Position numbers and translations under genes: made by a program. Positions 21,211-33,568 of a stretch of 64,000 nt of DNA are shown here, one piece after another; positions within the stretch are counted from its first letter, which is position 1; each line of letters starts with the position of its first letter. The DNA is from Pochonia chlamydosporia 170 (Eukaryota; Ascomycota; Sordariomycetes; Hypocreales; Clavicipitaceae). Where the stretch lies: assembly GCF_001653235.2 (NCBI RefSeq), contig NC_035790.1, positions 3,782,001 to 3,846,000 of the forward strand. Direction: 5' to 3'. A model generated the notes under the pieces. That model ran no database searches. It was given only the letters and a program-made list of their open reading frames with translations, and was not told the DNA's origin.

Positions 21211-21536
21211 AGTAATGATGGATTGTGTGGTGAATAGGGTTGTATAGTTTGGGGGAGTGTGTTGCATTCTGTGTTGATAATTGCATTGGATTGTTTGGCA
21301 GGCATGGCGAATTGGCGTTTGGGCTTTGGGCATGGCATGTTTGTAAAAGTAATAATAGTTGCATATTACTTGGTTGTAAGCACCATTTGCTGGTTGATCG
21401 TTGATATTTCTACCACTGCGGTTCGTCTAACCACGATGCTGGATTTTACCTATATTAACATACACCACGTCGTTATACGCGGCATTCCCCGTCTTACAGA
21501 TGACATCCTCATCTACAACTCCATCAGCACGATATC
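21211..21536. other. Short convergent intergenic region
   Basis: It holds the 3' ends of the coiled-coil and BTB genes. No gene seen. Confidence 0.5.
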
Positions 21537-23119
21537 CTATGTCATCAGAAACTTCTTCCCCAAATTCCGTCCCCTCTCCTCCGCGAAACAATCCAACCTC
21601 ACCGCCACGAAGACACATTCCACTGCACTCTTCCCACTATTCGTAGCCTGTATCCTCAACCTCCACTGACCAGTCGTCACTGTCCACGGCTCACTCTTCT
21701 CCCCATCCCCCCTCTTCCTCTTCCTCGACGTCCCGTCATCGCCGTTGCTATCTAGCGCAGAAGTCACATACCCGTCGTAGTCCTTCCCGTCCAGCACAAC
21801 AGCCGCCTCCCCTCCCAATACCACACGGACCAAGTCCTCGCTGAGTGGTGTGTTCCCCGGCGTAGCGGGCTGCGAAGACGCACCCCCCGACGCCATCAGT
21901 AGTCCTAGCGGCTGTGTAGTCGGCGGCAGATTCAACTTCGTAGCAATCACCTCCAGCAGCTTTGCGACGCGGGTCCTCGTATCCCTGAAGAACTCGAGCC
22001 GAGGTCCATCGTCAAGGAAGTGAATCCTACTTGATTCATTCGCGATTTCGAGCACCAACTCTGCGGGCTTGTCGTCTACATACGGCCTCGCGTAGTTGAC
22101 CCATGCGCTTGCCCCTTCTTCCAGGAGCTCCGACTGCCCCTGCAGGATGCTGATGCCGCTTTTCTGCACGTTTTCCAGCCGGATGGTGATTTCGTCGTGG
22201 CCCCGCAGGGAGTTGTAGCTTATGCAGTGCGGGAGGAGCTGCTGCTCCAGGCCCTTGAAGTGGAAGTATCGCGCGTCGCGGAGGAGTTCCAGCCGGTGCG
22301 TCTCGTCGCGGATATTGACGGGGTACCCGCGCAGCAGGCGGAGCAGGTCGGCGAACGTGTCTGCGTTGCGGTTCGGCACCGAGGGAGGGAGTATGGACGG
22401 CGGGCGAATGAGGCCTTCACGCTCGAGGCCCGGGAACAGGTTATCCGGTCGGGAGAAGAAGAATGCGAAGCCGAGGGAGAAGTAGTTGGGGGAGTTGCGG
22501 GGGTCGGTGAGCAGGTCTCGTGGGATTTGGAACTCTCGGTGCCCGATGGAGATGAAGATGCTTTCCTCGTAGAGCTGGGATATCAACTTGGGGACTGGGG
22601 GGGTTGTTAGAAAAGATACATCTGAGGAATGGGTGTAAATACGTACGGCTGTAGAATTGCGCGTCGGCAAAGAGGCGCACGAAATGCTTGCCGTCTCGTG
22701 GTATGACGTGGTAGCCTTGTAGGTGGAGGGCGATGTCGCGAAACGTTTCTGGGTCGCGGTCTATGTATAATGTGCGAATGGCGCTGCTTATATCATCGCC
22801 ATGCTCTTCCGCTTGCTTTATTTGGCAGAGAAAGTATTGCGAAAAGTAAGAGGGGGCTACAACATGTGCTTGTTAGTTTGATTCTTGGGCTTGTGATATC
22901 CCATGTAGGACACGCACCGTCGGAAGAAAGCGACGCTCCTGATAATTTAAACAGCTCGCTTCCAATCTGGATTGGAAACACCCTCTCGCGCGGCAGTATA
23001 GGCGGGATCTTGTGGATGTTCTTTTCATTGGGAGGTACCATTCCGGCGTGGCTGCCGGGGAGCGAACTCGGCGTGCCTTGGGTGTCGGAGAAGCCCTCGC
23101 TGGGGCTTGCGGACGCCAT
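21537..23119 (-). CDS. Protein with two tandem BTB/POZ (T1-type) domains
   Basis: Exons 23119-22918, 22856-22647 and 22594-21537 give 489 residues; introns have donors GTGCGT and GTACGT. The first BTB domain, about residues 48-130, runs FPIQIGSELFKLSGASLSSD, then FSQYFL, then LYIDRDPETFRDIALHLQGY and ends with LFADAQFYSLPKLISQLYE. The second, about 145-245, runs IFISIGHREFQIPRDLL, SLGFAFFFS, FADLLRLLRGYP and LLRDARYFHFKGLEQQLL. The C-terminal half is fungal-specific and contains an SRKRKRGDGEK basic patch, possibly nuclear. BTB proteins often act as Cul3 adaptors or oligomerising factors; there is no kelch, zinc finger or channel segment here, so the partner is unknown. Confidence 0.85.
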
Positions 23120-24245
23120 GGTGTGCCGAGTCTGGTGTGTCTATCTAGATGATGTTGTGCGCGGGATCTTGGGGTCGAAGGGGAAGTATATGCATGTATG
23201 TGGATAGCTTCCCTGCTCTAGGGTCTGAGAGGTCGATGTTGTCGCGTGTGTTGTTCGACGATTGCTGGGCCAATTCGACGGAGGGCGCAATTGGATCAGT
23301 TCCGGGGCCGTAGGCAGCCGTGGCTATGGTGGTGTTGCGAGGATTGAGTTCGTTGTGTAACGCGACAAGCTGAATGTGGTTGTGAAGTTGCATGTGCATG
23401 TCGTTGTCGATTGGTGCGATGGTGGGGAGACAAGCTTCGGGGCAGCATGCAGGGGACATCAGCACTAGGGTCCATGGAAACGCTGATTTGAGTTTATGCC
23501 ATTCTCCCACCTATTACATGTCGGGCAGATACAAGGGCGTGTCTGGATTGGGGGGGCGCTTTTATTTGACATTGCTAAGTTTGTTTGGATTTAATTATTG
23601 GACTTTATGAGCAATGGATGCTGGTGATGGTTGGCCGTTCGAGATGCTCCACGATCTGGAGCTCAGAGTATCAATCGCGATTTCATTCTCTAACCATAAA
23701 CTCCAACCCTCCAATGCGAATATTCCAAAGCACACGGTTATCGTTATAGCCCTCAGTTTGAAGTCCAGGAACCTCACCTCGAGATAATACCTATTAGAAG
23801 ATGTGATCCCATGATGCAGCCGATGACTCCTAACCCTGGTTGCTCCTGTTACGGCCCTCTCCAGCCGTTGACAATGAAACCTGGAGGTGATGATGAGTAT
23901 TATTGAATGTAGGCTTTTTATTCCCAAGGAGATAGGCTGGATATTCTGTTCTTAGTATGATTCTCTCAAGGACATCCTGCATGGTACACGAGATCAGCGA
24001 ATTTATGACGATACAGCATCTGACGAGGCAAGCTTCATACGAATTTTACATCTTGAATCCGAGATACCACACATGGATATCTGACCACGGTATGTTCAAG
24101 TACCTTCATAATGCTCGGTAAATCCCAGCCCATAACCCAGCTCATCACGAGCCATGCACATCAAAGTTTCCGCAAAGAAACAGAACTATCTCCTCAAGCT
24201 CATCACTCCCATACCCAGCTCACAAAACTTCACCACACGCTCACC
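23120..24245. other. Gene-free region of 1.1 kb between BTB and RFC3 genes
   Basis: No credible coding sequence or RNA gene. It should hold the BTB promoter and the RFC3 3' end. Confidence 0.5.
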
Positions 24246-25536
24246 CTACCTACTCATCAGCTCAACACCCCCCCTCACCACACCAACAACAGCACCAGTC
24301 TGAACCATCTCACTCCCACCGCCCGCAACCCTATGCTCAATATCCGCTAGCCCGTCCAGCCATGAAATCATCACCTCCGGACTAACCTCCAGCTTCACCA
24401 GCTCCTCCGACAACGCGGTGATGATATCCGCCAGCGCCAACCCCCTCGTAACCTTGAGCGCATTAATCGTGTTCAAACAACTCGTCACATCCGACGTGTT
24501 CAACAGCGTCGTCACAATCTCCTTGATTGCTTCTGGTGGCGGCGCCGCAATGCAGTTATATATCGTCTCCGTCGTAATCATCTCACGCTTAATCTCGCTC
24601 TCCGGAATCTTGGGCGCATTCTTCTCCTGAAGCGGCGTACCTATAATCTCACAATCAGCACTTTCTGCCAAAGCAAAAGGTTCCAGGAAATGAAAACTCA
24701 CTCGAAGCATGACAAGCCTGCAGCACATTCAACGCCCTCCTCATATCCCCCTTACTCAACTTGACCAACGCATCCACCGCCTCCCCCCCAATCCGCACAT
24801 TCTCCTCCTCAACCACCCTCTCGACCAGAACCCGGATATCCCCTTCCTTGAGGGGACTAAATCGAAACCTCGTACATCTACTCAGCAGCGCGGGACTCAG
24901 CTTGTGCGAGTAATTCGCAATGATGCAGAATCTCGTATTAACAGTGTACTTTTCCATGATTCGCCGCAGCGCCATCTGCGCAGTATTTGTCATGGCATCC
25001 GCCTCATCCAGGATGATGAGCTTGAACCCCGCGATAGACGACTTGGCCGACGCCCCCATCGAGAAGATCTGCTTGGTGCTGGCAAACGTCTTGATTTGCT
25101 CGCGCACCACGTCGATGCCTCGGTCGTCGGAGGCGTTGAGCTCCAGCACCATTTGCCGCATGTTGGCGGCTCCGTAGATGCGTCGGGCGAGGGCGAGGAT
25201 CGTGGAGGTTTTGCCCGTGCCGGGGGGTCCGTAGAGGAGGAGGTGAGGGAGGCGGTTGGAGTCGATGAACTTGTTGATGGTGGCGAGGATGTCTTGGTGG
25301 CCGGAGACGTCGTCGAGGGTTGCGGGGCGGTATTTTTCGATCCTGATGCCGTTTTTGTTAGGTCAATTGAGTTTGGGAAGGTTCTGTAACTTGGGTACGG
25401 ACCATGGGAGGCTGTCTTCTGCTTCGACTGGGAGGTTTGCTGTGCTTCGTTTGCCCTTGGTGGCTTCTGAGGAGAAGATCACATCTTTGGATGGGGCGGG
25501 GGCGTCGACGTCCATTTCATCTTCGAAATCTGACAT
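24246..25536 (-). CDS. rfc3: Replication factor C subunit 3 (clamp loader AAA+ ATPase)
   Basis: Exons 25536-25403, 25342-24702 and 24640-24246 give 389 residues. Exon 1 ends inside the Trp codon of LPW; exon 2 continues [14 protein letters not shown]. Walker A is [13 protein letters not shown], Walker B is [10 protein letters not shown], the sensor-1 region is [18 protein letters not shown], and the SRC arginine-finger motif is present. Sensor 2 lies near [11 protein letters not shown]. The segment [19 protein letters not shown] marks the Rfc3 (human RFC5) clade rather than Rfc2 or Rfc4. RFC opens and loads the PCNA ring at primer ends in replication and repair. A short acidic N-terminal tail ([16 protein letters not shown]) precedes the domain, as in other filamentous ascomycetes. 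Confidence 0.95.
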
Positions 25537-25981
25537 TTTGAAGCTGAGTGGCTGGTTCGTCTGAGGATTTGGTGTATTTGCCAAATCTGGCTGCGAAATT
25601 GGAAAATCTGGCGTTGAACCGGCTGGAGTGGACGTTGATAAAGATTGGAGCTTCGATTGCAGTTTGGGAATCACGCGTTTAACCGCGCTGGGACGTGTCG
25701 CCCATTAAAACCCCTGCCACCAAAGCTCCACTTAAAACGACCACCAAAGTTCTGGTTGTCTTCAAGCACTCCAATGCTTACATTCAGAGTACAGGTATAA
25801 ATGCAGGACCAGTTAATTATTATGTACATGCAATTTCTATTCATCCACAATGCTATTTACGCACTACCGCATTCATTAGTATCGGCCATGGTCGCAGCCC
25901 TGCTAGCCAGCACGACCAATTACTAAGAATTCCATAAAACATCCCAAAACTCGCACATCATAACACTAAATGTCATCTCAT
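25537..25981. other. Intergenic region between RFC3 and the phosphatase gene
   Basis: About 445 bases holding the RFC3 promoter and the 3' end of the downstream minus-strand phosphatase gene. Nothing else recognised. Confidence 0.5.
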
Positions 25982-27908
25982 TCATTGTGTCTGAATTTGG
26001 AGATGATTCGTTCCCAGACCAACATACTCAAACATGATTGGAATCTGCGCTGTTGCAAACCAGGCAATTCCTACAACATTGGACGCTGTCAGCCAACCTG
26101 CCACAAAGTCACAAAACAATTGGAGCCAACTTACCAGTGTAAACCACTAATTTCGTCACTACTTCAACATCATACCTCACACGTGGGCGAACCAGCCGTG
26201 AAAACATTGCCTCATCATCAAGCTCCTTCTCCTCGGGAACGTCACCATTCTCCTCCCCACTCAGTATTAATACTTCGCCGTCTGCCTTCTCATTGCCATG
26301 GGAATTGGGCTTCTGTACTCCGGAGGTTTGAGCTCCCTTTCCAGAGTGATCTTCCTCCTTGCCCTGAAGGTCCATGTTGCTAGATTTGCTTCGCAAGCTC
26401 TGATTACTGCTGATGCTCTCCCTACGGCGTCGTTCCCGATACGCCAACGCCTCGTACGCATCTGCCGCGCTCTGAGGGCCAATAGACACGGATCGCCCGC
26501 GAGTCGTCGGGTGTCGAATACCCTCGACCATGCGAGGGAAGTCAGAAGCCTTGGGGAACAAGGTGTCCAGGCGAGACCCAGGAGGCACGGACTTGTATTC
26601 ACTGGCGGGAGTAAAGTATCGTCGGGGCAAGTCCCAGCCAAGCTTCTCCATAAGGCGGAACAAGTGAGGCAAAAACTTGAGCAGTGCAGGCTTCATGGTT
26701 TCTCTCCAAGCGAAAATCACCAAAACTCCAAACACGATTCGGGCGATATTCATCCATGGACCCAGGGGTGCAACATCAATAGTGCCATCACCGTACGCGT
26801 GGGTCTCCCAGGGATCTGACGGGATCTTGCCGTACGTCCAGGTTCCAAATTCCACGCCAATCACAACTCCGGCAAAGGCAACGCTATCGTCAAAACAGGG
26901 GCAGTCGTCCGCAGGCTCTGGATGTATGCGAACAAAGATAATGACGACAAGGCCTGCAAGTACAGGAGCAATCCAGGAGCTCGAATGCATGTAGGCATCA
27001 AACGAAGGGCCGTAGTAGAATTCGACTAGTCCAATAGCAGCGCCAATGATGGAACCAATTATTACGTCCAAGAAACCATGCATGCCGCAGTATAATCGAC
27101 CAATGACAATAGAGGCGGCATAAAAGTAGGAGAGGCACTCCAAGATAATCTTCACCGTCGGAGGCAGAGAATTGTCGGGGTTGTGCAAGCTCAACAGCCC
27201 GTATACAGCCACGGAGAGCGCATTCGCGCTATGCGTCGAGGGGAATCCGTATTCGAGGGCAGCAGATCCAGACATGGTAATTCGATGAAGCGGTGGCGAG
27301 AGAGGTCGAGGGAGCGAGTAGAAATCCTTGATGAAGCCGGTCCAAAAGACACCAAGAGCGAGCATATGAACGAGCCTGAAACGTAATCAGTACACAGCCA
27401 ACCTCACTTGATCGTAGCAGAAGTCACATATTCCGCAAAAGACTTGATTCAACATACCCTTTGCCTAGAGACGCCCAACCACACCAGAAGCATATCGGCA
27501 GGAAAATCATGAAAAACGTATGCGTTCCCAAGTTTGCGGTGATGGCAAAGTAACTATCCAGCGCTGGCGTCCTCAGTTTCTCCTGCATCCACGCCAGATA
27601 CGGCGTCTCCCATCGAATCAACGGGAGAGCCTGTTGTCGGAGATTATATCGCCATCGTGGAAGCGCTCGCTTATCTAGAAGCAGCCGTTAGCGCCAACGT
27701 TCTCCTCTACTTCCATATGCCCCTTATGCCACCACTCCCCAAATATAACCAAGTAGCAGAGATGCAACTTGTCTCCTGGTCGTCCCATGTAGTTTATTCA
27801 GCACTACTCACAATGATTGATACTCCTCAACCCCGCATCAGGGACATTGTCGGCCTTGGGAGCAGGAGACGTCAAAGGCGGCGGGGCATCACGTCGCGTG
27901 CCGCTCAT
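25982..27908 (-). CDS. lcb3: Long-chain-base-1-phosphate phosphatase (PAP2 superfamily)
   Basis: Exons 27908-27812, 27674-27458, 27375-26135 and 26070-25982 join in frame to 547 residues. The three lipid-phosphatase signatures are clear: KDFYSLPRP (C1), GFPSTHSANA (C2) and RLYCGMHGFLDVIIG (C3), with the active-site His in C2 and C3. Several hydrophobic segments surround them (FFMIFLPICFWCGW, LVVIIFVRI, FGVLVIFAW). A long cytosolic Ser/Arg/Glu-rich stretch precedes a last hydrophobic segment, coded partly by the small final exon (GIAWFATAQIPIMFEY). This matches yeast Lcb3/Ysr3, ER enzymes that dephosphorylate sphingoid-base phosphates and so steer sphingolipid recycling and heat-stress signalling. 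The last exon is easily missed. Confidence 0.92.
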
Positions 27909-28822
27909 GGTGGGATTTCGCAAGCAATGAGCGGCAGATGGAGGGTCGGAATAGCGTCAATGGAAGGGCTGGTCGAGCTCAGACGGCCGACATTGGGTTT
28001 TTAATGGGAAAGGAGCGTAGGGCGACCCTCTGGACCGGACGGCACGCGACGAAAGGAGAGACGATGAGGGCTGGGATGCGAGATGCAGGTAATAATTATA
28101 ACAGGCAAGGTGACTGGCGGGTTGGAAAAATGGGGACAAAGATACGGCATCGGGCTGACAGCCGATGAACCCCAGAGCGGATTGCGCAGATGTGAAGGAT
28201 GGAAATGGCTTGTGATTGTATTTACTTGCAGATTTAGTATCAATAATCGTGACAGACGGGTGTTTCTTTACTGGTTTCTGCATCACCGCCCCTACGTTGC
28301 TACAGATCGTCAGGGTTAGAAACTGAGACCAGAGTGAAGCGAAGGTGGCCCATTCTGTCCCGAGGCCATGCACCAACAGTACATGGAGGCGAACATTGAT
28401 GAATGGTCAACTGGTGGGCCGAAGCCGAGCGAGCCTCTGACAGCCATCGATTGTCCCCTGAGACTGACCCGTAGCGAACCCAAGCCAATTGACTTCACTC
28501 GGCGCCATGCTCCAACTCGAGATCTTCCACATTGAGTGTAGAAACGCAACCGAACTCATCCAGGGGTACCTAATACAGCACGAGCGTTACGCACCCATCA
28601 TCACCGCAGATCTGACATTGTATCACCACTTATCACAACTACACTACTCCATACTCCGTAAATACTATACAAATCCACAAATTAAAATAAAGAAATCAGC
28701 AACGTCTCACAAGCAACACACCAAGACCCTTCGACTGTCACCCATCTCCACATCCACAACCTCACCACCAACATCACCACACTTCCCATCATCTTCTCCT
28801 CCAGGTCAATCATCACCACAAA
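27909..28822. other. Divergent intergenic region between phosphatase and dehydrogenase genes
   Basis: A stretch of 914 bases without a credible gene, serving as both promoters. The 100 bases before 28823 are rich in CA and TC with few G, as in a leader. Confidence 0.5.
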
Positions 28823-29958
28823 ATGGCCCTCCGCCTCACAGGCAAACACGCCGCCATAGTCGGCGCAACCGGCACAATAGGCACCCACATAGCCCAAGCC
28901 TTCGCCGCCCAAGGAGCAGTCCTATCCCTCCTCGGCCGAACAGCCGTCCAGACGCGCCCCAAGCTAGAAGCCCAACTCAGTCCCTACACGCCCTCAAACT
29001 CCGATACCCCTACATCCCACCGCTTCATCAAGCTAGACGTAGCAGATAGGACGAGCATAAAGCACGTTTTCGGGGGCCGGGTAAGAAAAATCCTCCGTAG
29101 AGTGTGTCCTTAACTAATGTCTTTCAGGACGAGGAGGCGGTTGGACCGCTGGATATTCTGGTCAATTGTGCGGGGATTTCGCAGACGACGCTTTTGAAGA
29201 GGACGCCGGATGAGGAGCTCGCTAGTATTGTTGATACGAATCTTTTGGCTACGATGCTTGTGTGTAAGCATGCCAAGGTTCGGCCGAATGGTACGTATGT
29301 ATGTGGAAATGGTACTCTGTATACTGATTGAGACAGGCTGCATCATCAACGTGTCCAGTCTCATGGCTACAAAGTCGGGTCTGGGCGTCACTGCATACTC
29401 TGCTTCAAAAGCAGGCGTCGTGGGTATGTAATATACATGATTCATTCGGTCATTTCTACATATCCTATCTGCGCCGTCTCTCCTTCACGGGAGACCTATT
29501 TTACACTGCATCAGAGAATCGCCACCGTAGCTAACTAGTCTCGGCCATTATAGCTTTCACCCGTGCTCTCTGCAGGGAAATGGCCGCCAGATCTATCCGT
29601 GTAAATGCTCTCCTGCCAGGCTGGGTACAGAGCTCCATGTGGGATCGTAAGTATTTCCTCCATCCCTGACCAATATCCCCTGTTCCGCCCTCCAGACTTC
29701 CGTCTTGCTCTTGGTATCGACAAATGCCAACTGAGATGAGAAAGCAAAATAAGCTAAAGAAGAAATAAAACTAACTAAACCAATTGTACCTGCCTCCTAG
29801 ATCTGAAACCAGACCTGCGACAGGCGTATTTGAAAGATACGCCGCTCAATCGTGTCGCACATCCTGCTGAAGTAGCAGATGCCGCTGTTTTCTTGGCTTC
29901 TAACGAATTCGCCAATAATTGTGTCCTCAACCTCGACGGCGGGTTAAGTGCTGCGTAA
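28823..29958 (+). CDS. Short-chain dehydrogenase/reductase, FabG-like
   Basis: Five exons, 28823-29080, 29128-29290, 29337-29423, 29554-29646 and 29801-29958, give 252 residues, the classical SDR length. The cofactor motif is GATGTIGTHIA near the N-terminus, NCAGIS marks the fourth strand, the catalytic Ser is in INVSSLMATKSG, and YSASKAGVV supplies Tyr and Lys. IRVNALLPGWVQSSM and FLASNEFANNCVLNLDGGL complete the fold. The Arg in LLGRT after strand 2 favours NADPH. The closest well-known types are 3-oxoacyl-ACP reductase (Oar1, mitochondrial fatty-acid synthesis) and CBR4-like carbonyl reductases; no clear mitochondrial presequence is seen, so the substrate stays open. Its stop lies only 42 bases from the convergent UBA2 stop. 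Confidence 0.9.
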
Positions 29959-30000
29959 AGCAAGGAGCAAACCCGACATTGTCATCTCGCGGAAAACACT

Positions 30001-32716
30001 TCAGTCGTCGGAAATGACAATAGTACCGTCATCATCTTGCACAAGGACGACATCGTCGTCCGTGGCACCAGATAACCTCGCCTTTTTGGTTGGTTGCCCA
30101 TCATCGCCTTGATGGGCTCGCTTGAGACCCTTGTTCTCAGCGTCCGAAGCTGTGAGGTTGCCATTTTGCTGGATTCCGTTGGCCGCACCATTGGTTGCAG
30201 TCGCTGCCTTCTTGGGTTTCCGAGGAATCTCGGGTCGCTCACTGAGTTCCATCTTGATCGGCTTCTCTCCCTCTTTGAAGTCGCTAAATACAATCAGAGT
30301 TTGTTCATTCTTGGAGTTGGCCATCACCACTTACTGGTTCTCAATATAAAGCACAACATTTACCAAAGGTTCCTCGTCATCTTCATCAATTACGGTAAGG
30401 AAGCTGCCTGATTTGATGCCTTGAGAGGGTTAGCTTCAGTCGCACCTTTCCAACGGGTACAACCAAGATACATACCAAGATCCGACAGCTTTTTCGGCAG
30501 ATTCTCTGTCTCATCTGCATCGTACAGGATGCCAACCTCGTTGTTGAGAACAAATTCCTTCTCCGCAAATCCAAGCTGAGCCTTGACTATATCCTCGACG
30601 ACATCACTTAGAGTTGCCTTGTGAGGGTCCACCTGAACGCCGGCATTAAAGACGCCACAAACAGGGCAGTCTGGATTCGGCTGCCTCGAAATATCTGAGC
30701 CGAGGAGCCTGGTTGGTGCAAACGGTTGCAGAAATATCTACATTGCAGTTAGCATATCGGCCGGCTGAATAGAGCATACTCTCCCCATCCATTCTCTCCT
30801 TCGTACCTCTTTCGCTTGTGTGTAATCCCCCTTGAGGACCTTGAATGCTTCCAAGACGCAAAGACCCGCCACAATTGCGTTTGTGGTCGCAATGGCAGGA
30901 ATAATGTTACCAGCCATTTCCTTGATGTTGAACCGTGACTTGCGATCAATGCCAAAAATAGTCGATCTGATGTTGGCGCTTGATGCCACAAAATCCAACG
31001 TATCAATGTCGTCCTTGTCGAAGCTGATTACCGGCTCGGGTCCAGATTGGCCCTTGCTGTTTTTCTTGAGCTCTAGCATTCGCTTGCTCAACCGATCTAG
31101 GCTATCTCTGAACACAACAAGATTCTCTTCGAGGGTCCACACCCGCTGGTCGTCGCTGAGAATTTCGTCTTTCGAGGCGATGGCATCAGTGGCTTGCGTA
31201 AAAACCGTCTCATATTTGAGAGGTTCCGGTTTTCTGCGCGATTTCCACATGTCTTCTACTGATCTCAACCGCTCAATGTCACTGTTAAAGACTTTGTCGA
31301 AGAGCATCTGAGGAAAGGTGTCGGTGCCGACCGCATCACGGATCTTTTCCAGAGCTTCCGACTCCTTCTTGAGCTCTTCAATTTCATGGGCTGCAAGATT
31401 ACAATTAGTTGTCACGCTCGTAACTTGGAAGATAGCCGACTACTCACCATTCTCAGCATCCTCGGAATGATCAAACGCAGTTTGGTCCTCGCTAACGCCG
31501 AATATTTCGCTGAAGAAACTATTAGCAATGCTGCCCTTGTAATCGTATTGGTAGTCTCTCATACTTCAGTAAATAGCTTTTGCCCCAGACGATGCAATGA
31601 ATAGGCTGGCTTGGTGTACTTCGAATCGTGCAAATGGGGAAAGTTTTAGGTGTTTCCTTTACTGTGCAATCGTAGCATGCCGTTACACCCTTTTTGATGA
31701 CCTGAACTTGGCCGTTGAAGCCAGTGGTGCCACTTTCAATCAGAGGCACATCTGCAGCAAGACACATCTTGTTGACGTGCCGTCGAGCCTCCAGGTTATC
31801 CAGTGCATTAAATACAATCTTGAAACCTCTGAACCACGGGACCGAATACGCGTGGTCTTTAATATTGGCGTGATGGGCGACGATTTTGACATTTGGATTG
31901 AATTTTTGCGCCGCGGCCATGGCAACCTGTCCTGTATTAGCATTCGTCCAACATGACCACTATTCCAAATAAATCAGGCAGGAAAGAGGGCTCGTCGTAC
32001 CAGGGCTTTCGGTTTCTTGATGTGTTCCTGTCGGAAAAGGAATTGTCTGTTGAGGTTCGAGAGGTCGATGGTATCGAGATCGACGATGTGGACTTCCGAG
32101 AAGCCAGTGAGGACGAGGTTCTTGAGCAACTCACACCCGATGCCCCCAGCGCCGACGAGCAAAACTCGAGCCTGCAAACACCACCATGTCAGCTCTGCTT
32201 TTAACATATTTCGCAGTTTCCGGTCGCAGCTCTCGGTTGTGGCTCCCGCAGCCCGATGGAGCTGTCCCAGGTCACACGAGCGGTGCGACCGACTAGGCTT
32301 CGTGACAAACAAAAGTCTCGCACATGTCGAAACTCGGGGATCTCTTGAATTTAGCATACCTGTTTCACAGACGAGTTTAGAGACGCGCCTAACGACTGGT
32401 GGTTGAATCTGTCTCGTGCCATGACTGACGGTCGCGCGGAGTTCTGTTGTTTGGGTGCGGCCGGCGGTGGTTGCTGTGTGGGCAGCGAAGCTTGTGCATC
32501 CTTCTGCTGGGTATCTTGAGAAGGTTGAGGCTGTTGTTGAGGCTGTGATTGAACTTGTTCAGCCTTGGCAGCTTCTCCTTTGACAGCATCGGCAGCATCG
32601 ACAGCATCGACAGCAGCAGCTGGCGCATCTGTTGCAGGTGGCACAGGCACAGGTACAGGCACGGACTCGGATACCGACGGCGCGGCAGGATCATTCGCTT
32701 GGTTTGGCGCCTCCAT
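30001..32716 (-). CDS. uba2: SUMO-activating enzyme E1, catalytic subunit UBA2
   Basis: Eight exons: 32716-32360, 32171-32001, 31926-31565, 31509-31448, 31390-30807, 30737-30476, 30419-30335 and 30283-30001. They give 721 residues. The conserved part begins at an internal Met (residue 99, base 32422) with [12 protein letters not shown]. The nucleotide site is [16 protein letters not shown]. The catalytic Cys275 is in [16 protein letters not shown]; counted from Met99 it is Cys177, exactly the yeast number. The ubiquitin-fold domain and CPVC zinc ligand region follow. The C-terminal tail has basic KRAHQ and KKARL clusters and two acid-flanked hydrophobic motifs. With Aos1 it adenylates SUMO and passes it to Ubc9. 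The first 98 residues are Ala/Gln/Pro/Val-rich and may be a true extension or leader. Confidence 0.94.
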
Positions 32717-33568
32717 GGCCGCTGTCGCCGCTCGGCAGGATCAATTCGATGACTGAAGAGACAAGGTCGCTATCGTATGAAAGATGGAGCTTGCGACGTG
32801 TTGGATCTGATGGAGAGAAGATGGGAAATGTTGAGCGTGTTTCTTGAATGCTCTGCAGACTGGAGTGCTTGCGGCTGACGCTTTGGATGACAGCGTCAAA
32901 GTTGCGACCAATTGGAGCGAGTCGGATATGCCAGGGATTCTTCCCCTGTGGGACGAAGGCGCGGAAAGGGCGGCTCTGGTTGGTTGCCTTGCTTCGAAAA
33001 GTGTCCGCTGGCGCTGTTTCTCACCAGTTCATGTCAGTGACGGAATTCTCAGCGAGCAGTCAGTGAGTCTTCAGGTTGCAAGGTCGCAGTGCAGCCAGGT
33101 TACATGTTTGTGAACATTGCTCATTGAAATGAACACTGCATATCTGACCACCAGTGCACATTTTCTTCATTTTAAACGACTCTCCTGAATCTGCAGCATA
33201 CATACAATGATCAAAACTGTGTAAATGTATCTATAGATTCTTTCTCAAGCTATGTGTGAAGTGTTTGGTATTCCTTGCTCGTCTCATGCTGTCTCAGTGA
33301 CTTTTTTTGGCGACCAAAGTCAACGCCGCCGATTGGACTAGAAACCACCAGGAACCAACTTTTTTTCTACCCAGCCAGTCACACCGGCCGTAACACCGCC
33401 GAATAGACTTGATGCAGTAACTTTCTCTCTTCTTAATGCTTGCATTATAGATTCTACTTCCCAATTAGACTCCATGTTCCTTGGTTTATGCGAGCAACAG
33501 GGCACCCAGCCAATCTTTGCACACCACCATTCTCACACACCACTCACTTGCCTCTCACAAAAATAATC
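32717..33568. other. Divergent intergenic region between UBA2 and QNG1
   Basis: A stretch of 852 bases with no credible gene, holding both promoters. Runs of T at about 33302-33308 and 33360-33366 occur; no known element is recognised. Confidence 0.5.
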
